From assembly GCA_949152475.1 (NCBI GenBank), contig OX424567.1, positions 25,569,402 to 25,633,401 of the forward strand: a stretch of 64,000 bases of DNA, read 5' to 3'. Positions 21,094 to 31,545 of this stretch are shown in pieces. This DNA comes from Terebella lapidaria (lineage: Eukaryota; Annelida; Polychaeta; Terebellida; Terebellidae). Under the pieces are notes generated by a model. It made no database searches. It was not told where the DNA came from and saw only the letters and a program-made list of their open reading frames with translations. The stretch's first letter is position 1. Every line of letters starts with the position of its first letter. Position numbers and translations under genes: made by a program.

Positions 21094-23382
21094 CTACGCA
21101 CTGTTATTGAAGTGTAGCCCACTGCGCACGTCTTGTCCTCCGGAGCCCACGTACACAATGTCCAGCCTTCTGACGGTTCTAGAGGCTATCGCAGTCAAGT
21201 ACTTGGGGTTGTCCAGCAGGAGTCGGCACTTGGTTTCACTCTCGTCGACGACGACTAGGATCACAGCTGTATATGTGACGTTGATGGAGGAGAAAATCTC
21301 CGCCGTATAAACGTTCCACATTGGCCCCGCTCTTAAAGCAGTTGAAATTTCAGCAATGTAGTTTCGATTGCCAATGGAGTCGACGTCAATGACGACTGCG
21401 ATGTTTGCGTCTGCATAGATGAGCCAGTCCCAGTTAGCAATAGACACCAGATGATCAACTAAGATCGTCACGTGTTCTGCGATAGCTTTTGGTGTAGAAT
21501 CATCAGGTAAAATATGAAGCATGATGTCATCGCCGTCTGGGGCACATGACTTCGAGAATTTCTCGTCCAGGACATAAAGCTTTCTTTTTTTCTTCTCCAA
21601 GGACTTTATGAATGATGCTATTTTACAACATGCACGCTGAATGCCGGATATGTGAATGATGTGGCATTCAATTCCAATGTTGTCCCGGCTGTGAGACTTG
21701 AAAGCATTTGTGATAACGTCTGCTGCTCTGGACAGATCTTGGTCCAATTCATGAACGTCTACACACAGAATAGTATGCGTTTCGTCCTGAACAGAGTGAA
21801 GGTCACGGAAAAAGTTTTCCCAGTCAATTTCGCTTTCAAATCTTGGATTGCCGCCAAGATCGATGTCAATGACCACACAGTTTTTCTTTGAGGTTGCGGC
21901 GATGAATTGATTGAGTGAATCGAAGTTCACCTGGAAAACTTCGTAGAAAGTCTCGTCTCTTATTTTCTGATACGTCTCACAGGTGTTCGTGATGAGCACT
22001 CGTATATTTTCATGCCTCTGATAGCCATTCTTCTTCGAAAGTTCTTCAACACTTCGGAGGGCAGTCCAAGTCTTCCCAGCAGAAGGGACACCTATCAGAA
22101 CCACAGAGACACTACTTTTCATGTATTTAAGAGTCTCTGTCTGTTCATCTGTCGTTGAATGACGCACAATACGTTCTGCTAAGACATTTCTTGCATACGA
22201 TTTTGACTGCAGCAGCATCTCTGTCAGTCCCACTTGCAGGGACACCCGTCCATCTTCCGTAGACACCGAGTCAGTGTGCGCAGTGAGGAGACTCGTGTCT
22301 TCCAGGCTTTCAGGTTCATCAGTGCGGGGGTGGAAGACGTAGGCACCTACATGTAAAGTGGCAACGCCAGAAACAAAGAGCAGATGCCGTTTCACAATTC
22401 TGGCAATTTCTAAGGTATATCTCTTTTCCGATGAATCAGGCTCATGTGGATAGATAGAAATGACGCTCAGTCCATGCTGACTACTGAAGCGTATAACATC
22501 TGCCAGAAGATTTGGCGAGGCTTTGATAGTGTCTTCATGTCCGAAACTTCCAGCAAAGCTTGGCATTGCTACTAACCAAGTCGCTCCGTTGACATGATCC
22601 AAATAATTCAAGAAATTTTCGTGGATTGTGCTGCCAGTCATCTGATTATCTGATCGTTTTTGTTCGAGAACGTTTTTGAGCACATCTAATGCAGGGATAC
22701 TCTGAATTCTGTCTCCAGGTGGGAATGGCTCAAATCCCGGTGGAATCTCCATCTTGGAGTTTGTTTTCATCTTACTATCATTCTGCCAGTTGGTGGTATC
22801 AGTCCAACTGAAGATCTCCGCAGTTCCCTCCAGCCTGGACAGGCTACGTCTTGGGTGATCCGCTCGACTGGGACCCTGCTTCTCTTCTTGTAACTGCTCT
22901 TGCAATCCACTGATGTTCGATTTTTTGACACTCCCAGAGGTTGTCAGCCAACAAACCTCTGGGGAAAGCGGCGTTGTCTCGTCTGCTCCAGTCCTTTGTT
23001 CCTCGTCCAGCATCGGCGGAAATAGCTTCCTCACAGTCAGATAGCAAGTTTCACGTTTTCCTTGCTTTTTGGTCGAGTGAAAGCTGATGAACATGGAAAA
23101 CGATTCTGAAGAAATGCCCCGATGATTGTTCGTAATGAATTCTTCTAGTTTGGATTCGATTTTCCTCTCCTTTCCAGGCGAGTCTATTTGGATGGCTATC
23201 ACGCCTCCGCTGGTATTCAACAAGGCATCCAAGCATCCCAGAAGTTTGCGGTTCCCTTCATTAGAGCCTGATAGATCGAGTTCACTCCACTTGAAACTGA
23301 AGGCGTAGTCAGCCACGGATAAGTCATTGTCCCTGTGCTCGTTCATTCTCTCTGCACTGGCATATTTCTTCAGCTTTTGTTT
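21094..23382 (-). CDS. Exon 6: Schlafen-like cytoplasmic region
   Basis: 762 codons in one exon after the acceptor GTTGTGTTGCCAG. Counting from the exon start: AlbA_2-type Schlafen core at 27-122 with LLNTSGG at 54-60; a Ser/Glu-rich linker; a segment near 265-350 matching the SWADL-type linker plan, although the SWAVDL block itself reads PSFAGSFG; QTETLKY and Walker A GVPSAGKT at 431-438; CVVIDI at 502-507 in the Walker B place; HTILCVDVHELD at 536-547; AIASRT near 728. The frame has no ATG at its upstream end (the first is 13 codons in), which agrees with it being an internal or terminal exon rather than a whole gene. I cannot tell whether the RNase residues of vertebrate Schlafens are kept. 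Confidence 0.85.
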   Translation of the reverse strand, partial: KQKLKKYASAERMNEHRDNDLSVADYAFSFKWSELDLSGSNEGNRKLLGCLDALLNTSGGVIAIQIDSPGKERKIESKLEEFITNNHRGISSESFSMFISFHSTKKQGKRETCYLTVRKLFPPMLDEEQRTGADETTPLSPEVCWLTTSGSVKKSNISGLQEQLQEEKQGPSRADHPRRSLSRLEGTAEIFSWTDTTNWQNDSKMKTNSKMEIPPGFEPFPPGDRIQSIPALDVLKNVLEQKRSDNQMTGSTIHENFLNYLDHVNGATWLVAMPSFAGSFGHEDTIKASPNLLADVIRFSSQHGLSVISIYPHEPDSSEKRYTLEIARIVKRHLLFVSGVATLHVGAYVFHPRTDEPESLEDTSLLTAHTDSVSTEDGRVSLQVGLTEMLLQSKSYARNVLAERIVRHSTTDEQTETLKYMKSSVSVVLIGVPSAGKTWTALRSVEELSKKNGYQRHENIRVLITNTCETYQKIRDETFYEVFQVNFDSLNQFIAATSKKNCVVIDIDLGGNPRFESEIDWENFFRDLHSVQDETHTILCVDVHELDQDLSRAADVITNAFKSHSRDNIGIECHIIHISGIQRACCKIASFIKSLEKKKRKLYVLDEKFSKSCAPDGDDIMLHILPDDSTPKAIAEHVTILVDHLVSIANWDWLIYADANIAVVIDVDSIGNRNYIAEISTALRAGPMWNVYTAEIFSSINVTYTAVILVVVDESETKCRLLLDNPKYLTAIASRTVRRLDIVYVGSGGQDVRSGLHFNNSA

Positions 23383-26300
23383 CTGGCAACACAACAGATT
23401 CGATTTGAATTTTTCTACCACCCATTAATTTCACCGTAAATGACAATACATGTATATAAAATATGTACACCATTTTATGTATAGTTAACATTTTCAAACT
23501 TGAGGGAAAACTGTTAACTAGAATGTCCTGTTTCTCACTCGTTTCCAGATGTAGCCTCTTATGTATAAGAATCCGATGCCCACAACTAGGAATACACCCA
23601 GTACAGGGATCACGCCTGCCAGATTTCTTTTCCATTCTCCAATGGCTTTGAGAAATGGAGAAATGCAGAAATGCAGAAAGAGGCTTATAGAATATCATGT
23701 GTACGCGTGCACCAAATGTATTATGTTTGGTATCCTAGAGTGGCCATGTCGTTCTGTCTTCATGTCGGGGCGACAGTAAGACACGACAATACGATGGCAC
23801 GACACGACGGCACGACAGTACGACAGGACAACGCGACAGCACGACACGACGGCAAGACAGTACGACACGACAAGGCGACAGTACGACACGACAAGGCAAC
23901 AGAAGGACACGACAATACAGAAAAATATATTTATACGTCGCTTCGTTTTGTCGTGAAGGCGTTCTCGCGGTTCGCTGAGTGGCATACCTCCACTTGGGAT
24001 AGAGCCGCAACCCCGAGTGCTGTTCCTCCACCAAGACTCGTCAAATGTGGTTTATCCCGGATTCCCAGTAGCCCATACATGTTCATGCACTTTGAGTATC
24101 CCAGTCATCCCTGAATATGACACGTTAAACAAAATATGCTGGCCGCTATCGAGCAGTGCACGACATTCACCAATATCTAATTTGATTGATAAGGTGATTC
24201 CCTCGAATCGAGCTTTCCGTTACTAGTCACATATCTGTTTACATGTTTTGTGTTATGTCATATTACATGTAGGGTTTAAAGCATAGAGACAATGTGATCA
24301 ACAAAGATATTTTGTAATCATTACAAATTCCTTATATCTAATTTGCATATCTGTTTTTTCTTGGTTTTACAAGTGTTGTGGTGTAACACTTTATCCCTAA
24401 ATGTTTTATCGGGCATATTGTAAACGTGAAGGTCAGGGAGCATTTTTGTTGGGTTTTTACTATATACATATCTTTTAAGGATTTTTACTATATAGTTTTT
24501 TGGAGAACATGTATCCTACGGTGGCGAATACATTTTGTAATCCTTATTCACCCCTTATATGTGTAATTTGCTCATATGTGGTTGATATTGATATCATCGG
24601 GGATATGGTGACCGTTCAAATCAGGAAGCATAATTTGTGTTGGGAGTTTCACGGTTTAGTCCATATTTGGGGATTATTTTTTTCGGATAGCCAAATGTAA
24701 TTCAATAAAGGAATTTCATTCAATGTATGTATGCGTGTATCTCAGTCTACAATTACATACAAAACAACAATACACAGCACGGTGTTACCTAACAATAGTT
24801 CATATGGCTCAGGTCAAACAAACAATCGTAAGGCCTCCGACAAGTTGCTATCTAAACATACATAATGTGCTTGTATTTGTTGTCTGAATATGGCAGCACT
24901 GTCAGGTACATATCCGTTGGCGGGGATCTTACCACATTCTTTTGTGTTTGTCGTACATACTAATCGAAAACGCCAGCGCGACAGAACGAAACGACCTACA
25001 AATATTTGTCATAAAGGTGTCGTTTGGTATCATACCGTCGTGTCGTTTTGTCTTCTTGGTGTGTCGTTCTGTCGCTTCGTACTGTCGTGTAGTCCTGTCG
25101 TTCTGTCTTGGTGTACACGTGTTCACTGCATGAGAATGTGCGCATGCACAGAAACTTGCCATGGGACCGCCATCGCGACAACACGAAACGAAATAACGGC
25201 ATTTTGTGTAATTTTGTTGCATCGTTGTGTTGTTGTATTGTGTCGTTATATCGTCTCTTCGTATCGTAGTGTCGTCTTGTCGTATCGTTCCATCGTGCTG
25301 GCGTGTCGTTCCGTCGTACTGTCGTGTCGTATTGTCTCGCCGTCGTGTCGCTGTGTCGTATTGTCGCTCGGTAGTGTCACCCCGACATGACGACTATACG
25401 ACATGACCACTTTAGGACACCATAATTATGGGATGTTCACCCCATAGCGTGTGGTACAGCTTGTGTTTATATATGAGTTTTAACTGTCCACTCACCTTCT
25501 GTTGACATACATCGCTTTGTAATAGTGATAGTTTCCATATTTTGTACTGCAAATTTCAGGACAATGACCAGATCAGAGGTCGGTTGAATAGTCACATTTC
25601 TGGAAGAGCAAAAGGAAAATATCGTCAGCCATATGTACATTCTCGTGATACAAGCGTTTAGGTAAGATGCCAATATTTCAAATTCGGGAAATTCATCTTC
25701 ACAAAAAGTTCAAAAATCCATCAGGAATCCATACCTGGAGCACGACCTGTTGTGCATACAAGGTGGGTGGTTCTCCTCTAGGCTGGAGATGTGGATGGCT
25801 AGAGGCTGGGGTGACTTTGTTGCCACGGTGACGGTGACGGTCTCTTGTATCGTGGACGTGTTGCAGTATCTTGGACGGAGGTATATGGTACTCTCCGCGC
25901 CATTAATCTGGTGACTTTCGTCTCCAGTCTGAATCTTTATCTCGAAATCAGACCCTACGATATGTACGAAGGAACTTCTGTTCAGCGGTTTGTGTTCATT
26001 ATAATATTCACAATGACCTACCTCATGTAGTTTTGTTGTGTATTTTCATTGAGTACGATACTTGACAAGACCATCAATACATACCTTTGACGACGGACAG
26101 CATGGATTTGTCAATGATGCGGAAGTCTGCAAGGCCATCATGATTGGCGTCAGTGGGATCCATCACCCACAGGTGGTAGTGACCGGCGTCATGCGGGTTG
26201 ACATGCTTGAGTCTGATGGTTCCACTGCCCTCGGAGTCCACATACTCAACCCGCAACTCGTGTGTGCCACGGATGAGGACTTGATGGCTCGCCGTCCGAT

Positions 26301-26990
26301 TACATTCCAGGATCTCCGTGGTGGACTCGAGGGACGACGGCTTGTACATGTAGAACAGTATCACGGGGTCGGGCCGGCTGAACCTCCAGGCGAAGGTGGC
26401 GGATGTGCCCTCCAACACTTGGATGTGGCCCGGAGTGCTCAGCCAGGGATCCTCATTTTCCTGGCCTGGAAATACATGTACGTACAAACACACCTTCCAA
26501 TACGGTACATATCTGTATACTCATGGGGAGTCTGGGGAGTCTTATGGATTTCTGAATTGGTCCTGTTGGGGAGTTAGCATACATGTACATGCGCGTATTA
26601 TTACACTTTACATGAAAGTGTTTATATGCTTTTCCTTACCATCTTCTGTAAATTTCGTTTCATATACATACAGACGTCATCGGATGGAAAACACATGATA
26701 CCAACAGCTTTATTGACATGTAGTAGTTTTTTATATGCAAGAAAAAGTGTTTTAGAATAATTTAGTGGTTTGCAGCAGAGGAACTTCCTAAATGTTCAAA
26801 TCAATACCAACAAACACAGACATGCAGCAACGGCAAAAACAGTCTTCATAGCGGCATGGCAATGAACAAAATGTGTTGAATTATCTCGGCCTTGGTTTTG
26901 TCACCGAGACCCACCTTGTATCAAGCCTGGTGGCGGGATCCACAGAAGCACCAGTACAGCCAGACGACACACGCCAAAATTTTCCGGCAT
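21094..26990 (-). CDS. Predicted Ig-domain transmembrane protein with Schlafen-like cytoplasmic half
   Basis: Six exons join without a phase conflict: 26990-26915, 26465-26085, 26017-25735, 25599-25496, 23645-23539, 23382-21094 (3240 nt, 1079 residues). Order: signal peptide 1-25, Ig-like domain to about 153, Cys-containing ectodomain to 281, transmembrane helix about 290-311, then the cytoplasmic part. That part follows the layout of long Schlafens: AlbA_2-type core (about 344-439, LLNTSGG at 371-377), a SWADL-like linker (about 575-670), and a P-loop domain with Walker A GVPSAGKT at 748-755. The Walker B position reads VVIDID, so the usual DE is DI and ATP hydrolysis may be lost. Near the C-terminus AIASRTVRRLDIVYV resembles the last helicase motif. 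Schlafen cores bind or cut RNA, so a cell-surface sensor coupled to an RNA-directed effector is my inference. The exon 3 acceptor is the least certain point. Confidence 0.75.
23539..23645 (-). CDS. Exon 5: transmembrane helix
   Basis: A 107-nt exon after a long pyrimidine tract (CTGCATTTCTCCATTTCTCAAAG), with donor AAACGA/GTGAGA. It encodes WKRNLAGVIPVLG, then a run of hydrophobic residues to FLYI, then RGYIWKR as a basic stop-transfer signal. It leaves in phase 0, which fits the next exon exactly. Confidence 0.75.
23770..23925. repeat. Intronic GACAC-type simple repeat, arm A
   Basis: Degenerate tandem of ACGACACGACGGC and ACGACAGTACG words on the plus strand, inside intron 4 of the Ig-Schlafen-like gene. 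It is complementary in sense to the array at 25018-25372. Confidence 0.8.
25018..25372. repeat. Intronic GTCGT-type simple repeat, arm B
   Basis: GTCGTGTCGT, CGTACTGTCGTGT and related words at 25018-25110 and 25215-25372, with a short stretch of opposite sense near 25150-25200. This is the same family as arm A in the reverse orientation, about 1.1 kb away in the same intron. Confidence 0.8.
25496..25599 (-). CDS. Exon 4: second ectodomain, last part
   Basis: Acceptor TTGCTCTTCCAG and donor ACAGAAG/GTGAGT are both strong. Enters in phase 2 and leaves in phase 1. The peptide begins NVTIQPTSDLVIVL, alternating hydrophobic residues as in a beta sandwich, and ends near KRCMSTE, just outside the membrane. 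Confidence 0.7.
25735..26017 (-). CDS. Exon 3: second ectodomain, first part
   Basis: Open from 26017 with phase 1 entry and phase 2 exit (donor CTCCAG/GTATGG). It carries cysteines in HCEYY, RYCNT, PPCMH and RSCSR and N-glycosylation sites NRSS, NTS and NRS. The chosen acceptor (GAGGTAG at 26018) has a weak pyrimidine tract and makes a 67-nt intron. An in-phase alternative (ATCGTAG, exon from 25954) would remove 21 residues. I recognise no domain family. Confidence 0.55.
26085..26465 (-). CDS. Exon 2: Ig-like domain
   Basis: A phase 1-1 exon, as is usual for Ig domains. The acceptor is ACATGTATTTCCAG and the donor TCAAAG/GTATGT. 127 residues. It has the core tryptophan (FAWRF) and the F-strand motif DAGHYHLWV (D-x-G-x-Y). 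Both canonical cysteines are absent: Ala/Phe occupy the B-strand place and Leu the place after Tyr. One Cys remains (ECNRT), with an N-glycosylation site next to it. A divergent V- or I-type fold without the central disulfide is inferred. Confidence 0.75.
26915..26990 (-). CDS. Exon 1: signal peptide of the Ig-Schlafen-like protein
   Basis: ATG at 26990-26988 has A at -3. The 25 codons read MPENFGVCRLAVLVLLW followed by IPPPGLIQ, a classic signal peptide (short polar start, hydrophobic core, Gly/Pro before the cut). The donor ATACAAG/GTGGGT is in phase 1. This start is chosen because no other ATG in reach gives a signal sequence that splices in phase to the Ig exon. Confidence 0.75.
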
Positions 26991-28132
26991 GCTTCCAGGA
27001 AGTAATCAGCGGCCACAAACCAATGAATTGATTCCCTAAACTTTCGAAGATATTATCGTATTATGCACATCTAAGATGTCCTTCTATGTCCTTCTTCTAT
27101 TCCAACTGAGTATTAGTTTTTCCATGTTACCATAGTGTCATCCGACCATCCGCGCCATTTCTGCCCGACGAGACGGCAGGTGTACAGACTTGCCCAAACC
27201 GAAACCATAGCCAGTAAGCGAGAGGCCTCTCTAGTCAAGGGTCTGTCTGGTGTCTGGGCAATGTCTGGGGGGGGGGGGGGGGGGGTGGAAGAGCGTTGGT
27301 ATTCTTAACGCAACCAAACATTACGAAGACTTGCCAAAATTTACAACTAAAGAAAAATGCTTTAGGCCTAGATGTATAATCCCACAACAGCAGAGACATC
27401 ACGTACTCTTCAATCTTTCGTTGTGGATTACCGTACAAGTTTGAGGTTTCCCTTTGTCCGTGCTTGAATCATCATTGGGATTATCTAATGTTCTCACCAT
27501 AATAGTCCATTCACAGTTATACCACGTGCACTGCACTACAATTTGCATAACACTTCTTCCCATTTGAGTGTCTACCTATAACTTGGAGTGTATGACCGAT
27601 TAAATAGAGTCGAATGTAATATTTACATGTGCATGTAATTTCAGTAGTTGAAGCGAGCAGAACCATTCTCGAGTAGGGTGTGTTTGTCCAATCCACATGA
27701 AGGCCTTCCAAGTTCCCTTCAAGTTGAAAGATTTATCAGCGTTTTTTCTTGAATTCAACATCTAAATAAAGACACGAACGAGAACCTAGAATGATCTCAA
27801 TTCATCGTATACCTATTGAGCATTTCCGTTGGTTCAAAGTAACTACAAATATTTTCGCGGTGAAACTTTTATACGAAAATAGAGAGTGAAATTTACCACA
27901 TTCACCATTCACCACATACCAGTGTATAGGGAAAAGTAGTGTACTTTTTAATATATAGTGTATATTTCCCGACTAGCTCAATGGGTCACGTGACCAAATC
28001 AAGTTGGATCTGTAACCATTCAAAGCAAATGTCCGAGAAACTATTTTTAACGGCGTTCTACCTTGACCACCTCCTGTTCGCGACGATTCTTGCCGTTATC
28101 TGTTCTGAGTTCTTGACGTGATGTGGGAAATT
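26991..28132. other. Upstream region of the Ig-Schlafen-like gene; no other gene
   Basis: The promoter of the minus-strand gene should lie just right of 26990, but no clear TATA box or initiator can be picked. A run of 19 G occupies 27267-27285. No coding frame with recognisable features. Confidence 0.4.
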
Positions 28133-31100
28133 CTTGCAATGTTTTTTATGGCCGTATGCGTTGACGGTTCATAATGATTGAGTTAATGATTGAGTTTTGA
28201 CAATCGACACAACCATGCGTCCGGAATTATATTTTATTACATACATATTCATGATCACAAACCGTAGCATGCACACATCAACAAACTGAGCACAAGTGAA
28301 AGACGGTCCACTTATTCTGATTGCTCGTTAGTCAGCACACTGGTGCCCGGACCTATCCACTACCCCCCCCCCCCCACAACCCCCTCCCCTCACGTGTATG
28401 ATTTTGTCCATTAGGAGCTACTAAATGACAGAAAACATGTTAACAGTAGAACTATTGGGGTACCATGTTCAATTGTTTTCACCCTGGTGTAAATATTTTC
28501 ACCCTGGTGTAAATATTTTCACCAGGGTGTAAATATTTTCACCAGGGTGTAAATATTTTCACCAGGGTGTGAAGATTTGCACCCGGGTGTGAGGGTTTGC
28601 ACTGGGGTGTGAAGGTTTGCCCTAAGGCGTGAAGGTTTGTGCCCAGGTGTGAAGGTTTGCACCCGGGTGTGAAGGCTTGCACCCGGGTGTGAGGGTTTGC
28701 ACTGGGGTGTGAAGGTTTGCCCCAAGGTGTGAATGTTTGCACCCAAGTGTGAAGGTTTGCACCTGGGTGTGAAGGTTTGCATATGGGTTTGAATGTTTGC
28801 ACTGGTGTGTGAAGGTTTGCCCCAAGGTGTGAAGGTTTGCACCCGGGGGTGAAGGTTTGTGCCCAGGTGTGAAGGTTTGCACCCGGATGTGAAGGTTTGC
28901 ACCTGGGTGTGAAGGTTTGCACTGGGGTGTGAATGTTTGCACACGATAGTGAAAATTTGCACCTGGGTGTGAATGTTTGCACCCGGGTGTGAAGGTTTGC
29001 ACCTGCGTGTGCAGGTTTGCACCTGGGTGTGAAGGTTTGCACTAGGGTGTGGAGGTTTGCACCTGGGTGTGAAGGTTTGCACCCAAGTGTGAAGGTTTGC
29101 CCCAAGGTGTGAAGGTTTGCACCCGGGTGTGAAGGTTTGTGCCCAGGTGTGAAGGTTTGCACCCGGGTGTGAAGGTTTGCACTGGGGTGTGAATGTTTGC
29201 ACACGATAGTGAAGATTTGCACCTGGGTGTGAATGTTTGCACCCGGGTGTGAAGGTTTGCACCTGGGTGTGAATGTTTGCACCCAACTGTGAAGGTTTGC
29301 ACCCGGGTGTGAAGGTTTGCAACTGGGTGTGAATGTTTGCACCCAAGTGTGAAGGTTTGCCCCAAGGTGTGAAGGTTTGCACCCGGGTGTGAAGGTTTGT
29401 GCCCAGGTGTGAAGGTTTGCAACCGGGTGTGAAGGTTTGCACCTGGGTGTGAATGTTTGCACCCAAGTGTGAAGGTTTGCCCCAAGGTGTGAAGGTTTGC
29501 ACCTGGGTGTGAATGTTTGCACCCAAGTGTGAAGGTTTGCCCCAAGGTGTGAAGGTTTGCACCCGGGTGTGAAGGTTTGTGCCCAGGTGTGAAGGTTTGC
29601 ACCCGGGTGTGAAGGTTTGCACCTGGGTGTGAATGTTTGCACCCAAGTGTGAAGGTTTGCCCCAAGGTGTGAAGGTTTGCACCCGGGTGTGAAGGTTGGT
29701 GCCCAGGTGTGAAGGTTTGCACCCGGGTGTGAAGGTTTGCACAGGGGTGTGAATGTTTGCACACGATAGTGAAGATTTGCACCTGGGTGTGAATGTTTGC
29801 ACCCGGGTGTGAAGGTTTGCACCTGCGTGTGCAGGTTTGCACCCAGGTGTGATGTTTTGCGCTAGGGTGTGGAGGTTTGCACCCGGGTGTGAAAGTTTGC
29901 ACCCAAGTGTGAAGGTTTGCACCCGGGTGTGAAGGTTTGTACCTGGGTGTGAATGTTTGCACCCAGGTGTGAAGGTTTGCACCCGGGTGTGAAGGTTTGT
30001 GCCCAGGTGTGAAGGTTTGCACCCGGGTGCCAAGGTTTGCACCCAGGTGTGGAGGTTTGCACCTGGGTGTGAAGGTTTGCACCCAAGTGTGAAGGTTTGT
30101 ACCTGGGTGTGAATGTTTGCACCCGGGTGTTAAGGTTTATACCTGGGTGTGACGGTTTGCCCTGAGTTGTGAAGGTTTGCACCCGGGTGTGAAGGTTTGC
30201 ACCTGGGTGTGAAGATTTGCACCCAAGTGTGAAGTTTTGCACCCGGGTGTGAAGGTTTTACCCTAGTGTGAAGGTTTGCACCCGGGTGTGAAGGTTTGTA
30301 CCTGGGTGTGAATGTTTGCACCTGCGTGTAGAGGTTTGCACCTGGGTGTGAAGGTTTGCGCTGGGGTGTGAAGATTTGTACCTGGGTGTGAAGGTTTGCG
30401 CTGGTGTGTGAAGGTTTGCACATGGGTGTGATGGATTGCACCTGGGTGTGAAGATTTGCACCTGGGTGTGAAGGTTTGTACCTGGGTGTGACGGTTTGCC
30501 CTAAGGTGTGAAGGTTTGCACCTGGGTGTGAATGTTTGTACCCAAGTGTGAATGTTTGCACCCGGGTGTGAAGTTTTGTACCTGGGTGTGAATGTTTGCA
30601 CCTGCATGTAGAGGTTTGCACCTGGGTGTTAAAGTTTGCACTGGGGTGTGAAGATTTGTGCCTGGGTATGAAGGTTTGCGCCGGTGTGTGAAGGTTTGCA
30701 CATGGGTGTGAAGGATTGCACCTTGGTGTGAAGATTTGCACCTTGGTGTGCAGGTTTGTACTTGCCCTAAGGTGTGAAGGTTTGCTCCCGGATGTGAAGG
30801 TTTGCGCCTGGGTGTGAAGGTTTGCACTGGGGTGTGAAGGTTTGCACACGGGTGTGAAGGTTTGCACTTTGGTGTGAATGTTTGCGCCTGGGTGTGAAGG
30901 TTTGTACCTGGGTGTGAAGGTTTGCCCTCGATTGTGAAGGTTTGCAACTGGGTGTGAAGGTTTGCCCCTGCGTTTAAAGGTTTGCAACCGGGTGTGAAGG
31001 TTTGCACCCGGGTTTGAAGGTTTGCCCCCGGGTGTGAAGGTTTGCAACCGGGTGTGAAGGTTTGCAACCGGGTGTGAAGGTTTGCACCCGGGTTTGAAGG

Positions 31101-31345
31101 TTTGCACCTGGGTGTGAAGGTTTGCACCTGGGTGTGAAAGTTTGCACCTGGGTGTGAATATTTACACCCTGGTGTAAATGGGTGGCGGATTTGCTGCACC
31201 GTAGGTTAGACTGTCCATGACACATTGCTCGGACATTTCAACTTTCATGTTTTTGTTGCGGTCTAAGCAAAGAAAATTATCTAGAACTCATGTTCACAAT
31301 ATTCTGATACGCGTTTAAAACTAGTCAGTTAGTGAGTTTAGTTAG
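28133..31345 (+). mobile_element. Dispersed minisatellite-bearing element, copy 2
   Basis: Same plan as copy 1: left flank with CGACACAACCATGCGTCCGG, a short poly-C tract (28364-28376), CAACAGTAGAACTAT-like block, GTTTTCACCCTGGTGTAAAT, minisatellite, then TGGTGTAAATGGGTGGCGG and the right flank ending near TTAGTTAGCTCACTGG. No LINE remnant is present here, so the remnant in copy 1 was added after the family arose or lost from this copy. Confidence 0.75.
28500..31175. repeat. 20-bp minisatellite (family 1) in copy 2
   Basis: About 133 units of GAAGGTTTGCACCCGGGTGT with many variants (ACCCAAGTGT, CTGGGGTGT, CCCAAGGTGT, GCCCAGGTGT). Variants recur in fixed order: for example a block around 29100-29340 recurs around 29340-29460 and 29580-29700. 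This shows higher-order duplication of groups of units. Confidence 0.95.
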
Positions 31346-31545
31346 CTCACTGGCGTCGGAACCGGGGGGGGGGGGGCTCTGGGGGCCCGTGCCCCCTCAC
31401 TTTTTCGACAGCGGGGGCTCGAGTATGTTTGGCCCCCCCCCCCCCCCTCAGATTTTCGCGAATTTTTTTTGGCATGAAACTACATATCACCAATACGACT
31501 CTAAAACATTATATATATAGTATACATTTCCAAAAGATTTCATTT

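Noticed and set aside
24500..24700. 66-codon frame in intron 4 as an extra exon
   Set aside because: No splice sites in the needed phase, and it is on the strand opposite to the gene.
26062..26577. 171-codon plus-strand open frame
   Set aside because: It is the antisense of the Ig exon, whose minus-strand frame has Ig motifs and proper splice sites.
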